Origin: Maccoyibacter intestinihominis
GTDB taxonomy: Bacteria > Bacillota > Clostridia > Lachnospirales > Lachnospiraceae
Direction: 5' to 3'
Assembly (NCBI RefSeq): GCF_040096355.1
Contig: NZ_JBBMEX010000001.1
Coordinates: 124,001-188,000 of the forward strand
DNA length: 64,000 nucleotides
The notes below the pieces were generated by a model that ran no database searches, was not told the DNA's origin, and saw nothing but the letters and a program-made list of their open reading frames with translations. This document shows, in pieces, positions 18,055 through 27,222 of this stretch. A program made the position numbers and the translations under genes. Every line of letters begins with the position of its first letter. The stretch's first letter is position 1.

Positions 18055-21000
18055 ATGGGAAAGAAAGGCTGGAAAAATAAGAGAATATGGTGTGTGGTGA
18101 TCGCAGCAGCACTTTTATGTGTCGGAACAGGCGGTTATCTGTTTTTTCATGTGCAGGCACAGGGAATTTTGACAGGACTTGAAGAAAAAGTTTCCCAGAA
18201 AGTAAAGGACAGCAAAAAGTTTCAGATCATAGAAGTTGTACCGGATGCCTCCGAAGGAGAAATCGGTTATTTAGTAAAAAATAAAGACACGGACATTACC
18301 GGTGACTATCTGAAAAAATACCTGAATACATATCTTGCAGAGGACACATCCAGACAGAATACATCACAGGTGCGTAAAGATTATGTAAATTCCCTGATGG
18401 AACAGTTAGATGCATTTTCCGGAAATGGGAAACCATTGCAAAAAGAAGGGAATTATGAAGAAGCCTATTTCCCTAAAGATGCAGAAAACTGGAAGGTCAT
18501 GGAATTTCCGAAAGAGCAGTATGAAACCCAGCAGCTTCACGGAAGTTATGAAGAAGCACCGGCTTTAGATGGCAACTATGAGCCAAATATTACCGGCTTT
18601 CAGTACGATAAAGATTCCGGTGCCTATACAGTGAATTTTACAGAGACGATGCGTACCGATACAACGGATGCAGTCTATACACAGGCATACCGTAACGTTG
18701 GAACCGATGAAAACGGAAATCCTATGATGGAGGCAGCAGGTGAGAATCCGACGGGAACGTTATATTATATTGATTCGTTTACCTATGTAGGTTCCGGAAG
18801 TGCAGGGGCTTGTTACACACCGGTATTAGATACGGAATTACCGTATTCCTATATAGGAACAAGCGGCTCTTATCAGTTTGTAGAAGATGAAGCAGAAGAA
18901 GAATGTATCGTCCAGATAGGAAAAATCTATTATAAAGGCGGATTCAGCAGTCAGGACTGGATGCGGACAAAAGTCTTAGCATCTAAAGACAGTGACAGCT
19001 TAGAGATAGAAGTTGTTACGGTAGAAGAGAGTCAGTTAGACCAGACCGATCTTTCTGCGGCAGATTTTATCTATATCTGTGGAGATACCACAAAAAGCTC
19101 TAAAGCCTATCAGAATCCACAGGCAGTCTGGGATGCGGTTGCAAACAGTGTTTCGCTGCAAAAAGTTCCGTGTATGATCGATGCATCCAGCGGAGTATGG
19201 GAAAAGTGTGCCGCTTATCAGGAAGGCTATACGGGACAGAGTGATTTTATACATGAAAATGTCTATATCTTTGGAACGAAGGATGCAGCGTCCCGTGAAC
19301 CGTTGTTTGAAAATTTAGAGGGTGTGATTTCAGATACTTCCGGTCTTTCAGAGGTATTGGAGTTAATCAAAAAAGAAAATATGATCAGAAGTGGCGAGGA
19401 AAAACTTTCGACAGACATTACCCGTCTGTTTCTGATGCAATATATTATTGATTTCAGCAATCAGCGAAGAATCCAGACAAAGGATCACTTCCGGGTGTTA
19501 GAGATTCAGCCGACAGATGCGGTAGCAGCCGATATGAAAGGTTTTCGTCTGACAAAAGAAAAAATAGCAGCATGGGCAGGAGTGTCGGCAGATGCTGCGG
19601 ATATCACCATTGATTCTATGTCTACGGCAGAGTTTATAGGTAAGGTCGAGGATTTAAATAAAGACTACGATATGATTTATGTGGGAGCATGTATTGATTA
19701 TCTGAATACAAAGGGAAGCGGCAGCTCAAGATATACGGTATATAACGATACCAGAATGAATGGATTGATTTATACGCATACTGGAGACTATATCACAGGT
19801 AATCTCTGTATATCGGGCATGATGGATGTGGATTATGGTGGAGCATATCTGTTTCGGAATAACACACCCCGGCCATATGCAAGATACGCGGATGACAACT
19901 GGGGTCATGAGGGATTATTATTACACAACAATGGTGGTATCTATACGGCATTGCGGAATCGTACCAAGATAGAAAATGATGTCTTAAGACAGTATTTTAA
20001 GAAACCATATACACAGACACAGTATGCCTATGGTATTGGAGCAAGTCCGAAGGAATTAACCGGGGATTTGCTGAGCTTCCGTTACAGCGGTAATGATATT
20101 ACAAAGACAAAACTGAAGGATTTATTAGAATATGTCAGTGCAAATTATCCGGTTGTAGTTTCGGATGCACTTTATCACACAGATAAATCCGTAAATCAGG
20201 ATGCAGTAGACAATACTTCATACCTCTATCAGTTTTTAGAGCAGATTAAGGGGAATCAGAATGTATTTACCGTGAGTCAGGCAGAAAATGTGGGAAGTGG
20301 GATTGGAGATTATCTGAATATTCCAAAACCGCAGATTTTATATTTTGATATCAGTGCACCGGAAACTCTAAGCTCATACGATGGAATCGGCACGGCAAGC
20401 GGACAGGTTTTTTCAGACGTTTCTAAGATGATTGTAGATACATCGAATGCACAGTCAGAGGGAACTTATACTGTAAAAGTAGGATTTTACTTAGAGAGTC
20501 AGGTGGAGGCATCAGCGGCCTCCGTCTATCGTCCGGTATTCTGTCTGGATATGAATGCAGACGGTAAGTTTTCAAAAGCAGGTGCATCCGGTAGCGGAGA
20601 AGAGATGAGCTGTACCATCTATAATGCAGATATCGGTGAGGAGGCATCGAAGGACGGAGAGGGGAACTATCAGTTAAACAGCAGAGTGCGATATCGGTTA
20701 GAGCGTCAGATTCCGGCAACCTACCGGGGTGTATTGTCCTGGCAGTTAGAACTGGTGCAGGTATCTAATCCGGGTGTCAGAACTTCAGATATCCAATACA
20801 CTAAAGTGGATGGTATTGGAGAGCAGGAAGTGGTCAATGTCTTACAGATTACAAGTCAGAGTGCAAGTGGAGCGGATAATAACCGTATCAATCTGAAGCA
20901 GGAGAAACAGATTCAGGATTATCTGGATGAAGTATGTAATATGACAGGCTTAAAATTCGATATTGATACGATAGGAGGAAGAGATTATGGAAATAATGCT

Positions 21001-22665
21001 TCGAGTATCAGCACGGCAGAAGAATTCTATAAGAAAAAACTGACCGGACTTGGAAAATCATTAGAAGATTATGACATGCTCATTATTGGATTTGCCAGTG
21101 AGTATTATGACTTATATAACAGCTCTAACAGAAAGAGTCAGTATGCGGTAGATGCCATTAATCTCTTTATTGATTCCGGTAAGAGCGTATTGTTCTCAAA
21201 TGATACTACGTCGTTTGTCAACGTATCACCGCATCATTCCTTTAAGGATGGACATCTGACATCTTTTAGTGATGACTGGGAGGTGCCACGTCAGTGGGGT
21301 TACTATATGAACAATGCATTCCGGAACGTTATGGCAATGGACCGCTATGGGGTTTCAGCAGACACGGATACGACAGAGAGTGCACAGATGCAGGCACAGG
21401 GAAATCTGTTAAGACAGCAGCAGCATCTGACTGTTGATACACAGACACTTCATGCAACCGTAAATCAGGGATGGGTTTGTGAGTATTCAGCCGTAGGTAT
21501 TGGAAAATATGAGGATGGCTATAAAAGTAAAAAGCTGGGGTATTTTTTAACGAGAAATATGAAAGAAGGAACTTTAAGTGAAAACAGGGATATTGCCTAT
21601 GCACCAAAGACCTATAACAGCAGCACGAAACAGGCACAGGCATTAGGACAGACGCATGGATTTACCAATGCAGTGTTAAATCATTATCAGACTATCAACC
21701 AGAATTATCTGGGCGAATTTCATAAAGAGGGATCAAATCATGTACAGTATCTGAATCTGCGAAATGATTTACTTCCAAAGGTGGATAACAGCCAGAGTGA
21801 TGACAGATTACGATTACAGTATCGTGATGGTAAGGTATGTGCAAAGGTTACCCGTGAAAATGACGGCCTGATTACACATTATCCATATGAGATTGGAACA
21901 GAGTTCCGGTCGGCAAAGACAAATTATCAGTATTATCAGTTGAACATGGACCAGGATGCAGATGGAGACGGCAACGGAGATGTAGTCGTGTGGTACTGTC
22001 TGTCCGGTGATGCAGACAATCCTGATTCCGAGCGTGGCAAGGTATATAAAAATACTAAGAACGATGCCCGCAATAACTACTATATTTACAGTATCGGAAA
22101 TGTGACCTATTCGGGAATGGGTAACTCGGAATTAGACCATTCGGGAGATGATTTAGAGACCAAGTTATTTGTCAATACGGTAGTAGCTGCGTACAAAGCA
22201 GGAGTAGAGGCACCGGATGTTAAAATTTTAGAGGCACCGGATAAAAATGCTGCTGAGAAAAAGTATGAGTATATTACTTATGACAGTTCACTTTCCGACA
22301 AACCGATAGAGGATGACATCGTATTCTACTTTACGGTGTCCGATCCGAACTTAGCATCTTCAGAAAAGCAGATGACGATGGAATTTTCCTATTACAATGG
22401 AAGTACGAATGTAGTGTTAGGGGCAGACCAGATTCAGGTTACCGATATGACAACGAATACAGCCGCACCCGGTGCTTATACGGAAGGTCATATTTATAAA
22501 GCGGTACTGCATGGAGCATCTGAAAAATTAGCAGAAGCGGGAAATGAAAGTTTAGAGATCCGTGCAAAATTGAACTGCAGATTTAACTATTACGGAAAAG
22601 AAGAAAGCCATGATGATGTATCAACACTAAAGGTTTTAAAGACCACATTGTTTGATCTGAATTAG
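18055..22665 (+). CDS. Giant membrane-anchored pilus-operon protein, putative tip/adhesin
   Basis: A 1536-aa protein with one N-terminal membrane helix (about 12-32) and a very large external region; it has no prepilin cleavage motif. I recall similar proteins annotated as DUF5057 in clostridial pilus loci, but this is memory. Two acidic calcium-loop-like motifs are visible: D832-x-N-x-D-G-K, and an Asp/Gly-rich cluster D1299-x-D-x-D-G-D-G-N-G-D, reminiscent of the calcium site of PilY1-type tip proteins. It is the last gene of the pilus operon, 12 nt after the Ig-domain pilin. An adhesin or pilus biogenesis factor role is inference. Confidence 0.6.
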   Translation: MGKKGWKNKRIWCVVIAAALLCVGTGGYLFFHVQAQGILTGLEEKVSQKVKDSKKFQIIEVVPDASEGEIGYLVKNKDTDITGDYLKKYLNTYLAEDTSRQNTSQVRKDYVNSLMEQLDAFSGNGKPLQKEGNYEEAYFPKDAENWKVMEFPKEQYETQQLHGSYEEAPALDGNYEPNITGFQYDKDSGAYTVNFTETMRTDTTDAVYTQAYRNVGTDENGNPMMEAAGENPTGTLYYIDSFTYVGSGSAGACYTPVLDTELPYSYIGTSGSYQFVEDEAEEECIVQIGKIYYKGGFSSQDWMRTKVLASKDSDSLEIEVVTVEESQLDQTDLSAADFIYICGDTTKSSKAYQNPQAVWDAVANSVSLQKVPCMIDASSGVWEKCAAYQEGYTGQSDFIHENVYIFGTKDAASREPLFENLEGVISDTSGLSEVLELIKKENMIRSGEEKLSTDITRLFLMQYIIDFSNQRRIQTKDHFRVLEIQPTDAVAADMKGFRLTKEKIAAWAGVSADAADITIDSMSTAEFIGKVEDLNKDYDMIYVGACIDYLNTKGSGSSRYTVYNDTRMNGLIYTHTGDYITGNLCISGMMDVDYGGAYLFRNNTPRPYARYADDNWGHEGLLLHNNGGIYTALRNRTKIENDVLRQYFKKPYTQTQYAYGIGASPKELTGDLLSFRYSGNDITKTKLKDLLEYVSANYPVVVSDALYHTDKSVNQDAVDNTSYLYQFLEQIKGNQNVFTVSQAENVGSGIGDYLNIPKPQILYFDISAPETLSSYDGIGTASGQVFSDVSKMIVDTSNAQSEGTYTVKVGFYLESQVEASAASVYRPVFCLDMNADGKFSKAGASGSGEEMSCTIYNADIGEEASKDGEGNYQLNSRVRYRLERQIPATYRGVLSWQLELVQVSNPGVRTSDIQYTKVDGIGEQEVVNVLQITSQSASGADNNRINLKQEKQIQDYLDEVCNMTGLKFDIDTIGGRDYGNNASSISTAEEFYKKKLTGLGKSLEDYDMLIIGFASEYYDLYNSSNRKSQYAVDAINLFIDSGKSVLFSNDTTSFVNVSPHHSFKDGHLTSFSDDWEVPRQWGYYMNNAFRNVMAMDRYGVSADTDTTESAQMQAQGNLLRQQQHLTVDTQTLHATVNQGWVCEYSAVGIGKYEDGYKSKKLGYFLTRNMKEGTLSENRDIAYAPKTYNSSTKQAQALGQTHGFTNAVLNHYQTINQNYLGEFHKEGSNHVQYLNLRNDLLPKVDNSQSDDRLRLQYRDGKVCAKVTRENDGLITHYPYEIGTEFRSAKTNYQYYQLNMDQDADGDGNGDVVVWYCLSGDADNPDSERGKVYKNTKNDARNNYYIYSIGNVTYSGMGNSELDHSGDDLETKLFVNTVVAAYKAGVEAPDVKILEAPDKNAAEKKYEYITYDSSLSDKPIEDDIVFYFTVSDPNLASSEKQMTMEFSYYNGSTNVVLGADQIQVTDMTTNTAAPGAYTEGHIYKAVLHGASEKLAEAGNESLEIRAKLNCRFNYYGKEESHDDVSTLKVLKTTLFDLN

Positions 22666-22723
22666 GCATATGAAACCAATTATTATGGAAGTATAAAATC
22701 TTTCTAAAAAAAACGTAGTATTG

Positions 22724-22752
22724 TTGACACTCTATCAGGCACGTTGTAACAT
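22724..22752 (+). promoter_or_regulatory. Promoter for the DUF5685-like / J-domain gene pair
   Basis: The -35 box TTGACA (22724-22729) is followed after 17 bp by TAACAT (22747-22752). It lies about 45 nt upstream of the ATG at 22797, and separates this pair from the pilus operon, which lacks an obvious terminator. Confidence 0.55.
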
Positions 22753-22796
22753 ATTATCTAATGGAACAGAGCGTGATACTGGCAAAGGAGAACAAT

Positions 22797-23660
22797 ATGT
22801 TTGGCTATATCAATATTAATAAGAGTCAGTTGTCAGAAGAAGAACGAAAGGCATATCAGGCATATTACTGTGGTCTGTGCCGGAAGTTAAAGACAAACTG
22901 CGGAGTCAAGGGACAGGCTCTGTTAACCTATGATATGACTTTTCTGATTGTACTCTTAACAGGGCTTTATGAGGTAGAAGATCACAGGAAAAAGTTCACC
23001 TGTGCGATCCATCCGACAAAGAAGCAGTTAGCGTATATCAATGAGATTACAGACTATGCTGCAGACATGAATGTGGTGCTTGCCTATGAGAACTTTGGGG
23101 ATGACTGGAGAGATCATCATTCGATCCCGAAGAAGGCATACATGAAGGTTCTCGATAAGGATTATCAGAGGATATATCTGAAATACCCAAGACAGGTAGA
23201 GGCAATCCAGACATATATTGAGAAGTTAGAAGAAGCAGAGGCGGCAAAGGAATACAATATTGATGCAGTTGCAGGCCTGACCGGCGAGATGCTTGGCGAG
23301 ATTTTTGCATGGAAAGATGATGAATGGAAAGATGAGCTGAAATGTTTTGGCTATTATCTTGGTAAGTTCATCTATCTGATGGATGCATATGAGGACTTAG
23401 AAAAAGATACTAAGAATCATAATTTTAACGTCCTGCGTCATATGTATAAGACAGATCCGAAGAATTTTGATGCATTCTGTAAACTGATGCTGACAAGTAT
23501 GTTGTCAGAATGTGCGAAGTCCTTTGAACGTCTGCCGATCATCGAACATGGGGAGATCATCCGAAATATTTTGTATTCCGGTGTCTGGACAAAATATGAA
23601 TATATGCAGTTGAAGAAGAAAAAGAAACAGAATGCCGGAACAAGGAGGCATCGGAAATGA
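22797..23660 (+). CDS. DUF5685-like protein
   Basis: A roughly 287-aa protein of a family I recall as DUF5685, common in Clostridia; function unknown. The N-terminus has the conserved MFGYININKSQLSEEE start and YYCGLCRKLK with a CxxC pair, which may bind a metal. The rest is alpha-helical, with a polar C-terminus ending KKKKKQNAGTRRHRK. The start ATG 22797 has AAAGGAG 7 nt upstream; the in-frame ATG 22761 is not preceded by one. The stop overlaps the J-domain gene by 4 nt (ATGA), which suggests a joint function with it. Confidence 0.75.
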   Translation: MFGYININKSQLSEEERKAYQAYYCGLCRKLKTNCGVKGQALLTYDMTFLIVLLTGLYEVEDHRKKFTCAIHPTKKQLAYINEITDYAADMNVVLAYENFGDDWRDHHSIPKKAYMKVLDKDYQRIYLKYPRQVEAIQTYIEKLEEAEAAKEYNIDAVAGLTGEMLGEIFAWKDDEWKDELKCFGYYLGKFIYLMDAYEDLEKDTKNHNFNVLRHMYKTDPKNFDAFCKLMLTSMLSECAKSFERLPIIEHGEIIRNILYSGVWTKYEYMQLKKKKKQNAGTRRHRK

Positions 23661-24070
23661 TCAATCCTTACGGAGTGCTTGGAGTCAGTCCGAGTGCTAC
23701 AGATGAAGAAATAAAAAAAGCATACCGCGCGTTGAGCCGGAAATATCATCCGGATGCAAATATCAACAATCCGAATAAGATGCAGGCGGAGGAAAAATTT
23801 AAAGAAGTCCAGCAGGCATACGAACAGATCATGCGGGAACGCCAGCAGGGCGGATACCGGCAGGGCGGCTATCAGAACGGAAGTTACGGACAGAACAACG
23901 GAGGTCCTTATGGCTATGGTCCGGGTGAGAATCCGTTTGGATATGGAGATTCGTGGTATGAGAACATGCGTGGCCAGTATGAGAGTCCTTATGCGGGACA
24001 GGGAAGCTGGTGTTTAAGCATGATATTGTTAAACATGCTCTGTAACTGTTGTTGTTTCAGACCATGTTAG
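23657..24070 (+). CDS. J-domain protein with Gly/Tyr-rich and Cys-rich tail
   Basis: A 137-aa protein with an N-terminal J domain (residues 3-65; the HPD tripeptide that stimulates DnaK ATPase is at YHPDAN). A Gly/Gln/Tyr-rich linker (about 70-110) follows, and the end is a short hydrophobic, Cys-rich tail (LLNMLCNCCCFRPC). It lacks the zinc-finger and substrate-binding domains of DnaJ, so it is a specialised co-chaperone. The Cys-rich tail could be a membrane or metal-associated anchor. It is translationally coupled to the DUF5685-like gene. Confidence 0.85.
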   Translation: MINPYGVLGVSPSATDEEIKKAYRALSRKYHPDANINNPNKMQAEEKFKEVQQAYEQIMRERQQGGYRQGGYQNGSYGQNNGGPYGYGPGENPFGYGDSWYENMRGQYESPYAGQGSWCLSMILLNMLCNCCCFRPC

Positions 24071-24073
24071 TAA

Positions 24074-24107
24074 AAAGGCGTGAGTTACATTTGTAACTCA
24101 CGCCTTT
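24074..24107. terminator. Bidirectional terminator between J-domain gene and argG
   Basis: A perfect 16-bp stem (AAAGGCGTGAGTTACA and its complement) with a 2-nt spacer at the centre, flanked by A-rich and T-rich sides. It serves the + strand J-domain gene and the convergent argG. Confidence 0.9.
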
Positions 24108-24130
24108 CGTGAATTCTTGGGTGTTTGGAT

Positions 24131-25351
24131 TTATTTATTTTTTTCAATTTCAGCCATCTTCATAGCACGAACCTTTAATGGCAGACCAAATAAAGTGATG
24201 AATCCCTCTGCATCGTGGTGGTCATATAAATCTCCGGTTGTGAAGCTTGCTAAAGATTCACTGTAAAGGGAATATGGAGAAGTTGTTCCTGCTTTGATGA
24301 TATTTCCTTTGTAAAGTTTGAACTTCACTTCACCGGTTACATATTTCTGTGTAGATTCCACGAATGCCTGAACAGCCTCACGCAGTGGTGTGAACCATTT
24401 TCCTTCGTAAACGATCTGTGCAAATTTATTGCCCATATCTTTTTTCACAGTCATAGTGTCACGGTCTAAAATCAGTTCCTCTAACTGCTGATGAGCTTCC
24501 ATTAAAATGGTTCCGCCAGGAGTCTCATAAACACCACGGGATTTCATACCAACCACACGGTTTTCTACGATATCTACAATACCGATACCATGTTTTCCGC
24601 CAAGACGGTTCAGCTCGCGGATGATATCGGATACTTTCATTTCTTTTCCATTGACACTCTTAGGAACTCCGCCCTCAAAAGTCATGGTGACATATTCACC
24701 TTCATCCGGTGCTTTTTCCGGGCTTACGCCAAGAACGAGAAGGTGATCATAATTTGGCTCGTTTGCAGGATCTTCTAATTCCAGACCTTCATGGCTGATG
24801 TGCCATAAGTTACGGTCACGGCTGTAAGAAGAGTCAGCGGAGAATGGAAGGTCAATACCGTGAGCTTTGCAGTATTCAATCTCAGCTTCACGGGAATCCA
24901 TATTCCACTTATCGTCACGCCATGCAGCAATAATCTTTAAATCAGGAGCAAGAGCTTTGATTCCAAGTTCAAAACGGATCTGGTCATTTCCTTTTCCGGT
25001 AGCGCCGTGGCAGATCGCAGTAGCACCTTCTTTACGGGCAACCTCTACAAGTCTTTTTGCAATACCCGGACGTGCCATGGAAGTACCGAGCAGATATTTG
25101 TTCTCATATACGGCACCTGCCTGTACACAAGGTACGATATAGTCATCACAGAATTCGTCTGTAATATCTTCTATGTATAATTTGCTTGCTCCGGATAATT
25201 TTGCTCTTTCCTCTAATCCGTCTAATTCCTCTTCCTGTCCGCAGTCGATGCAGCAGCAGATAACTTCATAATCATAATTCTCTTTTAACCACGGGATGAT
25301 CGCTGTGGTGTCTAATCCGCCTGAGTAGGCTAAAACAACTTTTTCTTTCAT
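24131..25351 (-). CDS. argG: Argininosuccinate synthase ArgG
   Basis: A 406-aa enzyme that joins citrulline and aspartate with ATP to form argininosuccinate. The N-type ATP pyrophosphatase P-loop is AYSGGLDTT at residues 8-16; the family motifs ATGKGNDQIRFE and SADSSYSRDRNLWHIS are intact. Full length for the family. It is transcribed divergently from the argC operon across a 267-bp region with ArgR-box-like sites, so the two are probably repressed together by arginine. argH is not adjacent. Confidence 0.97.
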   Translation of the reverse strand: MKEKVVLAYSGGLDTTAIIPWLKENYDYEVICCCIDCGQEEELDGLEERAKLSGASKLYIEDITDEFCDDYIVPCVQAGAVYENKYLLGTSMARPGIAKRLVEVARKEGATAICHGATGKGNDQIRFELGIKALAPDLKIIAAWRDDKWNMDSREAEIEYCKAHGIDLPFSADSSYSRDRNLWHISHEGLELEDPANEPNYDHLLVLGVSPEKAPDEGEYVTMTFEGGVPKSVNGKEMKVSDIIRELNRLGGKHGIGIVDIVENRVVGMKSRGVYETPGGTILMEAHQQLEELILDRDTMTVKKDMGNKFAQIVYEGKWFTPLREAVQAFVESTQKYVTGEVKFKLYKGNIIKAGTTSPYSLYSESLASFTTGDLYDHHDAEGFITLFGLPLKVRAMKMAEIEKNK

Positions 25352-25451
25352 AATCGTCGTCCTTTCTTACGTTCATTTTTGCAGTTTTCTGCACTGCAAT
25401 TACTATATAATAAATGGGAGAATAATGCAAGCGAAAAAATATACATATTTT

Positions 25452-25468
25452 TCAAATAAAAATGCATA
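25452..25468. promoter_or_regulatory. ArgR box-like operator 1
   Basis: TCAAATAAAAATGCATA resembles the Gram-positive ARG box (consensus roughly ATGAATAAAAATKCA). It lies between argG and argC, where an arginine-responsive repressor would act on both. Confidence 0.5.
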
Positions 25469-25513
25469 TATACTGGAAAAAGTGCCAAATGCAATGTATA
25501 ATTTTAAATCATA

Positions 25514-25530
25514 GCGAATAAATATACATA
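25514..25530. promoter_or_regulatory. ArgR box-like operator 2
   Basis: GCGAATAAATATACATA is a second ARG-box-like sequence, 62 bp from the first and about 30 bp upstream of the argC -35 box. Paired boxes are usual for ArgR/AhrC hexamers. Confidence 0.45.
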
Positions 25531-25557
25531 AAAAATGAAAAAAATGTGTAAAAACCC

Positions 25558-25586
25558 TTTACGAAAACCAAAAGATATACTACACT
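25558..25586 (+). promoter_or_regulatory. Promoter of the argC operon
   Basis: TTTACG (25558-25563) and TACACT (25581-25586) are separated by 17 bp. The predicted start is about 25 nt upstream of the argC ATG. Confidence 0.6.
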
Positions 25587-25618
25587 AGATACAGTTATTG
25601 AAGAAAGAAGGAAAGAGA

Positions 25619-26671
25619 ATGATAAAAGCAGGAATTATTGGAGCAACCGGATATGCAGGAGGAGAACTGGTGCGTATCCTTTTAGGACATAAAGATGTAG
25701 AGATCAAATGGTACGGTTCAAGAAGCTATATAGATAAGAAGTATGCAGATGTTTACCGGAATATGTTTACACTGGTAGAAGATGTCTGTCTCGATGATAA
25801 TATAGAAAAGTTAGCAAAAGAGGTCGATGTTATCTTTACGGCAACACCGCAGGGATTTTTAGCAGGAGTGCTGACCGAAGAGATCTTAAAACAGTGCAAA
25901 GTCATTGATCTGAGTGCCGATTACCGGATCAAAGATGTACATATTTATGAACAGTGGTATGGAATTGAGCATAAGTCCCCACAGTTCATTGAAGAAGCAG
26001 TCTATGGACTCTGTGAGATCAACAGGGAAAAGACGAAAGGCAAAAGACTGGTAGCAAATCCGGGATGTTATACGACCTGTTCGATCCTGACCGCTTATCC
26101 GCTGGTAAAGGAAGGTCTCATTGATACAACAACCCTGATCGTCGATGCAAAATCCGGTACTTCAGGAGCCGGTAGAGGAGCAAAAGTACAGAACCTGTAC
26201 TGCGAGGTCAATGAAAATATCAAAGCCTATGGTGTGGCAAGCCACAGACATACGCCGGAGATCGAAGAGCAGCTAGGCTATGCGGCAGGAAAAGAGATAC
26301 AGATTAATTTTACACCGCATTTAGTTCCGATGAACCGTGGCATCTTAGTGACCGAGTATGCGACCCTGAATAAAAAAGACGGAAAACTGCCAACCTACGA
26401 GGAGATCAAGGCAGTATATGATAAATATTATGGAAAAGAAAAATTTGTGCGTGTATTAGACAAAGGAGTCTGCCCGGAGACAAAATGGGTAGAGGGAAGC
26501 AATTATGTGGATGTCAACTTTGTCATTGATGAGAGAACCGGCAGGATCATTATGATGGGAGCTTTAGACAATATTGTCAAAGGTGCAGCAGGACAGGCGG
26601 TACAGAATATGAATATTTTATTTGGGCTGCCGGAGGAAACCGGTTTAGAATTAGTACCGATGTTCCCATAA
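25619..26671 (+). CDS. argC: N-acetyl-gamma-glutamyl-phosphate reductase ArgC
   Basis: A 350-aa NADPH-dependent reductase for the third step of ornithine synthesis. The Rossmann motif is GIIGATGYAGGEL at the N-terminus, and the catalytic Cys lies in ANPGCYTT near residue 147. ATG 25619 is 7 nt after AAGG; an upstream in-frame TTG would include the ribosome binding site. First gene of argC-GNAT-argJ-argB-argD. Confidence 0.97.
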   Translation: MIKAGIIGATGYAGGELVRILLGHKDVEIKWYGSRSYIDKKYADVYRNMFTLVEDVCLDDNIEKLAKEVDVIFTATPQGFLAGVLTEEILKQCKVIDLSADYRIKDVHIYEQWYGIEHKSPQFIEEAVYGLCEINREKTKGKRLVANPGCYTTCSILTAYPLVKEGLIDTTTLIVDAKSGTSGAGRGAKVQNLYCEVNENIKAYGVASHRHTPEIEEQLGYAAGKEIQINFTPHLVPMNRGILVTEYATLNKKDGKLPTYEEIKAVYDKYYGKEKFVRVLDKGVCPETKWVEGSNYVDVNFVIDERTGRIIMMGALDNIVKGAAGQAVQNMNILFGLPEETGLELVPMFP

Positions 26672-26738
26672 AAAAGTCAGAGGATAAGAAGGTCATACCG
26701 ATAAAGGAATTGAGAACAAGCAGACAGGACAAAGAAAA

Positions 26739-27206
26739 ATGGATACATATCAAATACGGACAATGACAATTAAAGACTACGAAGAAGTATATACGCTCTG
26801 GACAACAATCCATGGATTCGGCATGCGAAGTCTGGATGATTCGAAAGAAGGAGTACAGCGTTTTTTACAGAGAAATCCTTCCACGAGTGTAGTTGCCGTT
26901 GTCAAAGAAGAAAATAAAGAAAAGATCGTAGGAGCGATCTTATGTGGGCACGACGGAAGACGCGGATGTTTTTATCATGTCTGCGTAGATGAGCAGTACC
27001 GCAAACGTGGGATTGGAAAGAGCATGGCGGTAACCTGTATGAAGGAACTGCAAAAAGAGCAGATCAACAAAGTCTGCCTGATCGCTTTTAAAAATAACGA
27101 AGTGGGAAATGTCTTTTGGAAGAGTGTCGGCTGGACATTCCGGGAAGATCTGAACTACTATGATTTTACATTAAATGAAGAAAATATTACCAGATTTAAT
27201 TCATAG
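26739..27206 (+). CDS. GNAT-family N-acetyltransferase in the arg operon
   Basis: A 155-aa GNAT acetyltransferase. The acetyl-CoA site is visible as VCVDEQYRKRGIGKSMA (the R/QxxGxG/A motif) near residues 84-100, and the C-terminal part has NNEVGNVFWKSVGW. It lies between argC and argJ, 67 nt after argC and 16 nt before the argJ start. ArgJ already recycles acetyl groups and can make N-acetylglutamate, so an extra acetyltransferase here might be a supplementary glutamate acetylase or an unrelated passenger; sequence does not decide. Confidence 0.8.
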   Translation: MDTYQIRTMTIKDYEEVYTLWTTIHGFGMRSLDDSKEGVQRFLQRNPSTSVVAVVKEENKEKIVGAILCGHDGRRGCFYHVCVDEQYRKRGIGKSMAVTCMKELQKEQINKVCLIAFKNNEVGNVFWKSVGWTFREDLNYYDFTLNEENITRFNS

Positions 27207-27222
27207 GAAAGAGGGGCGCAGA

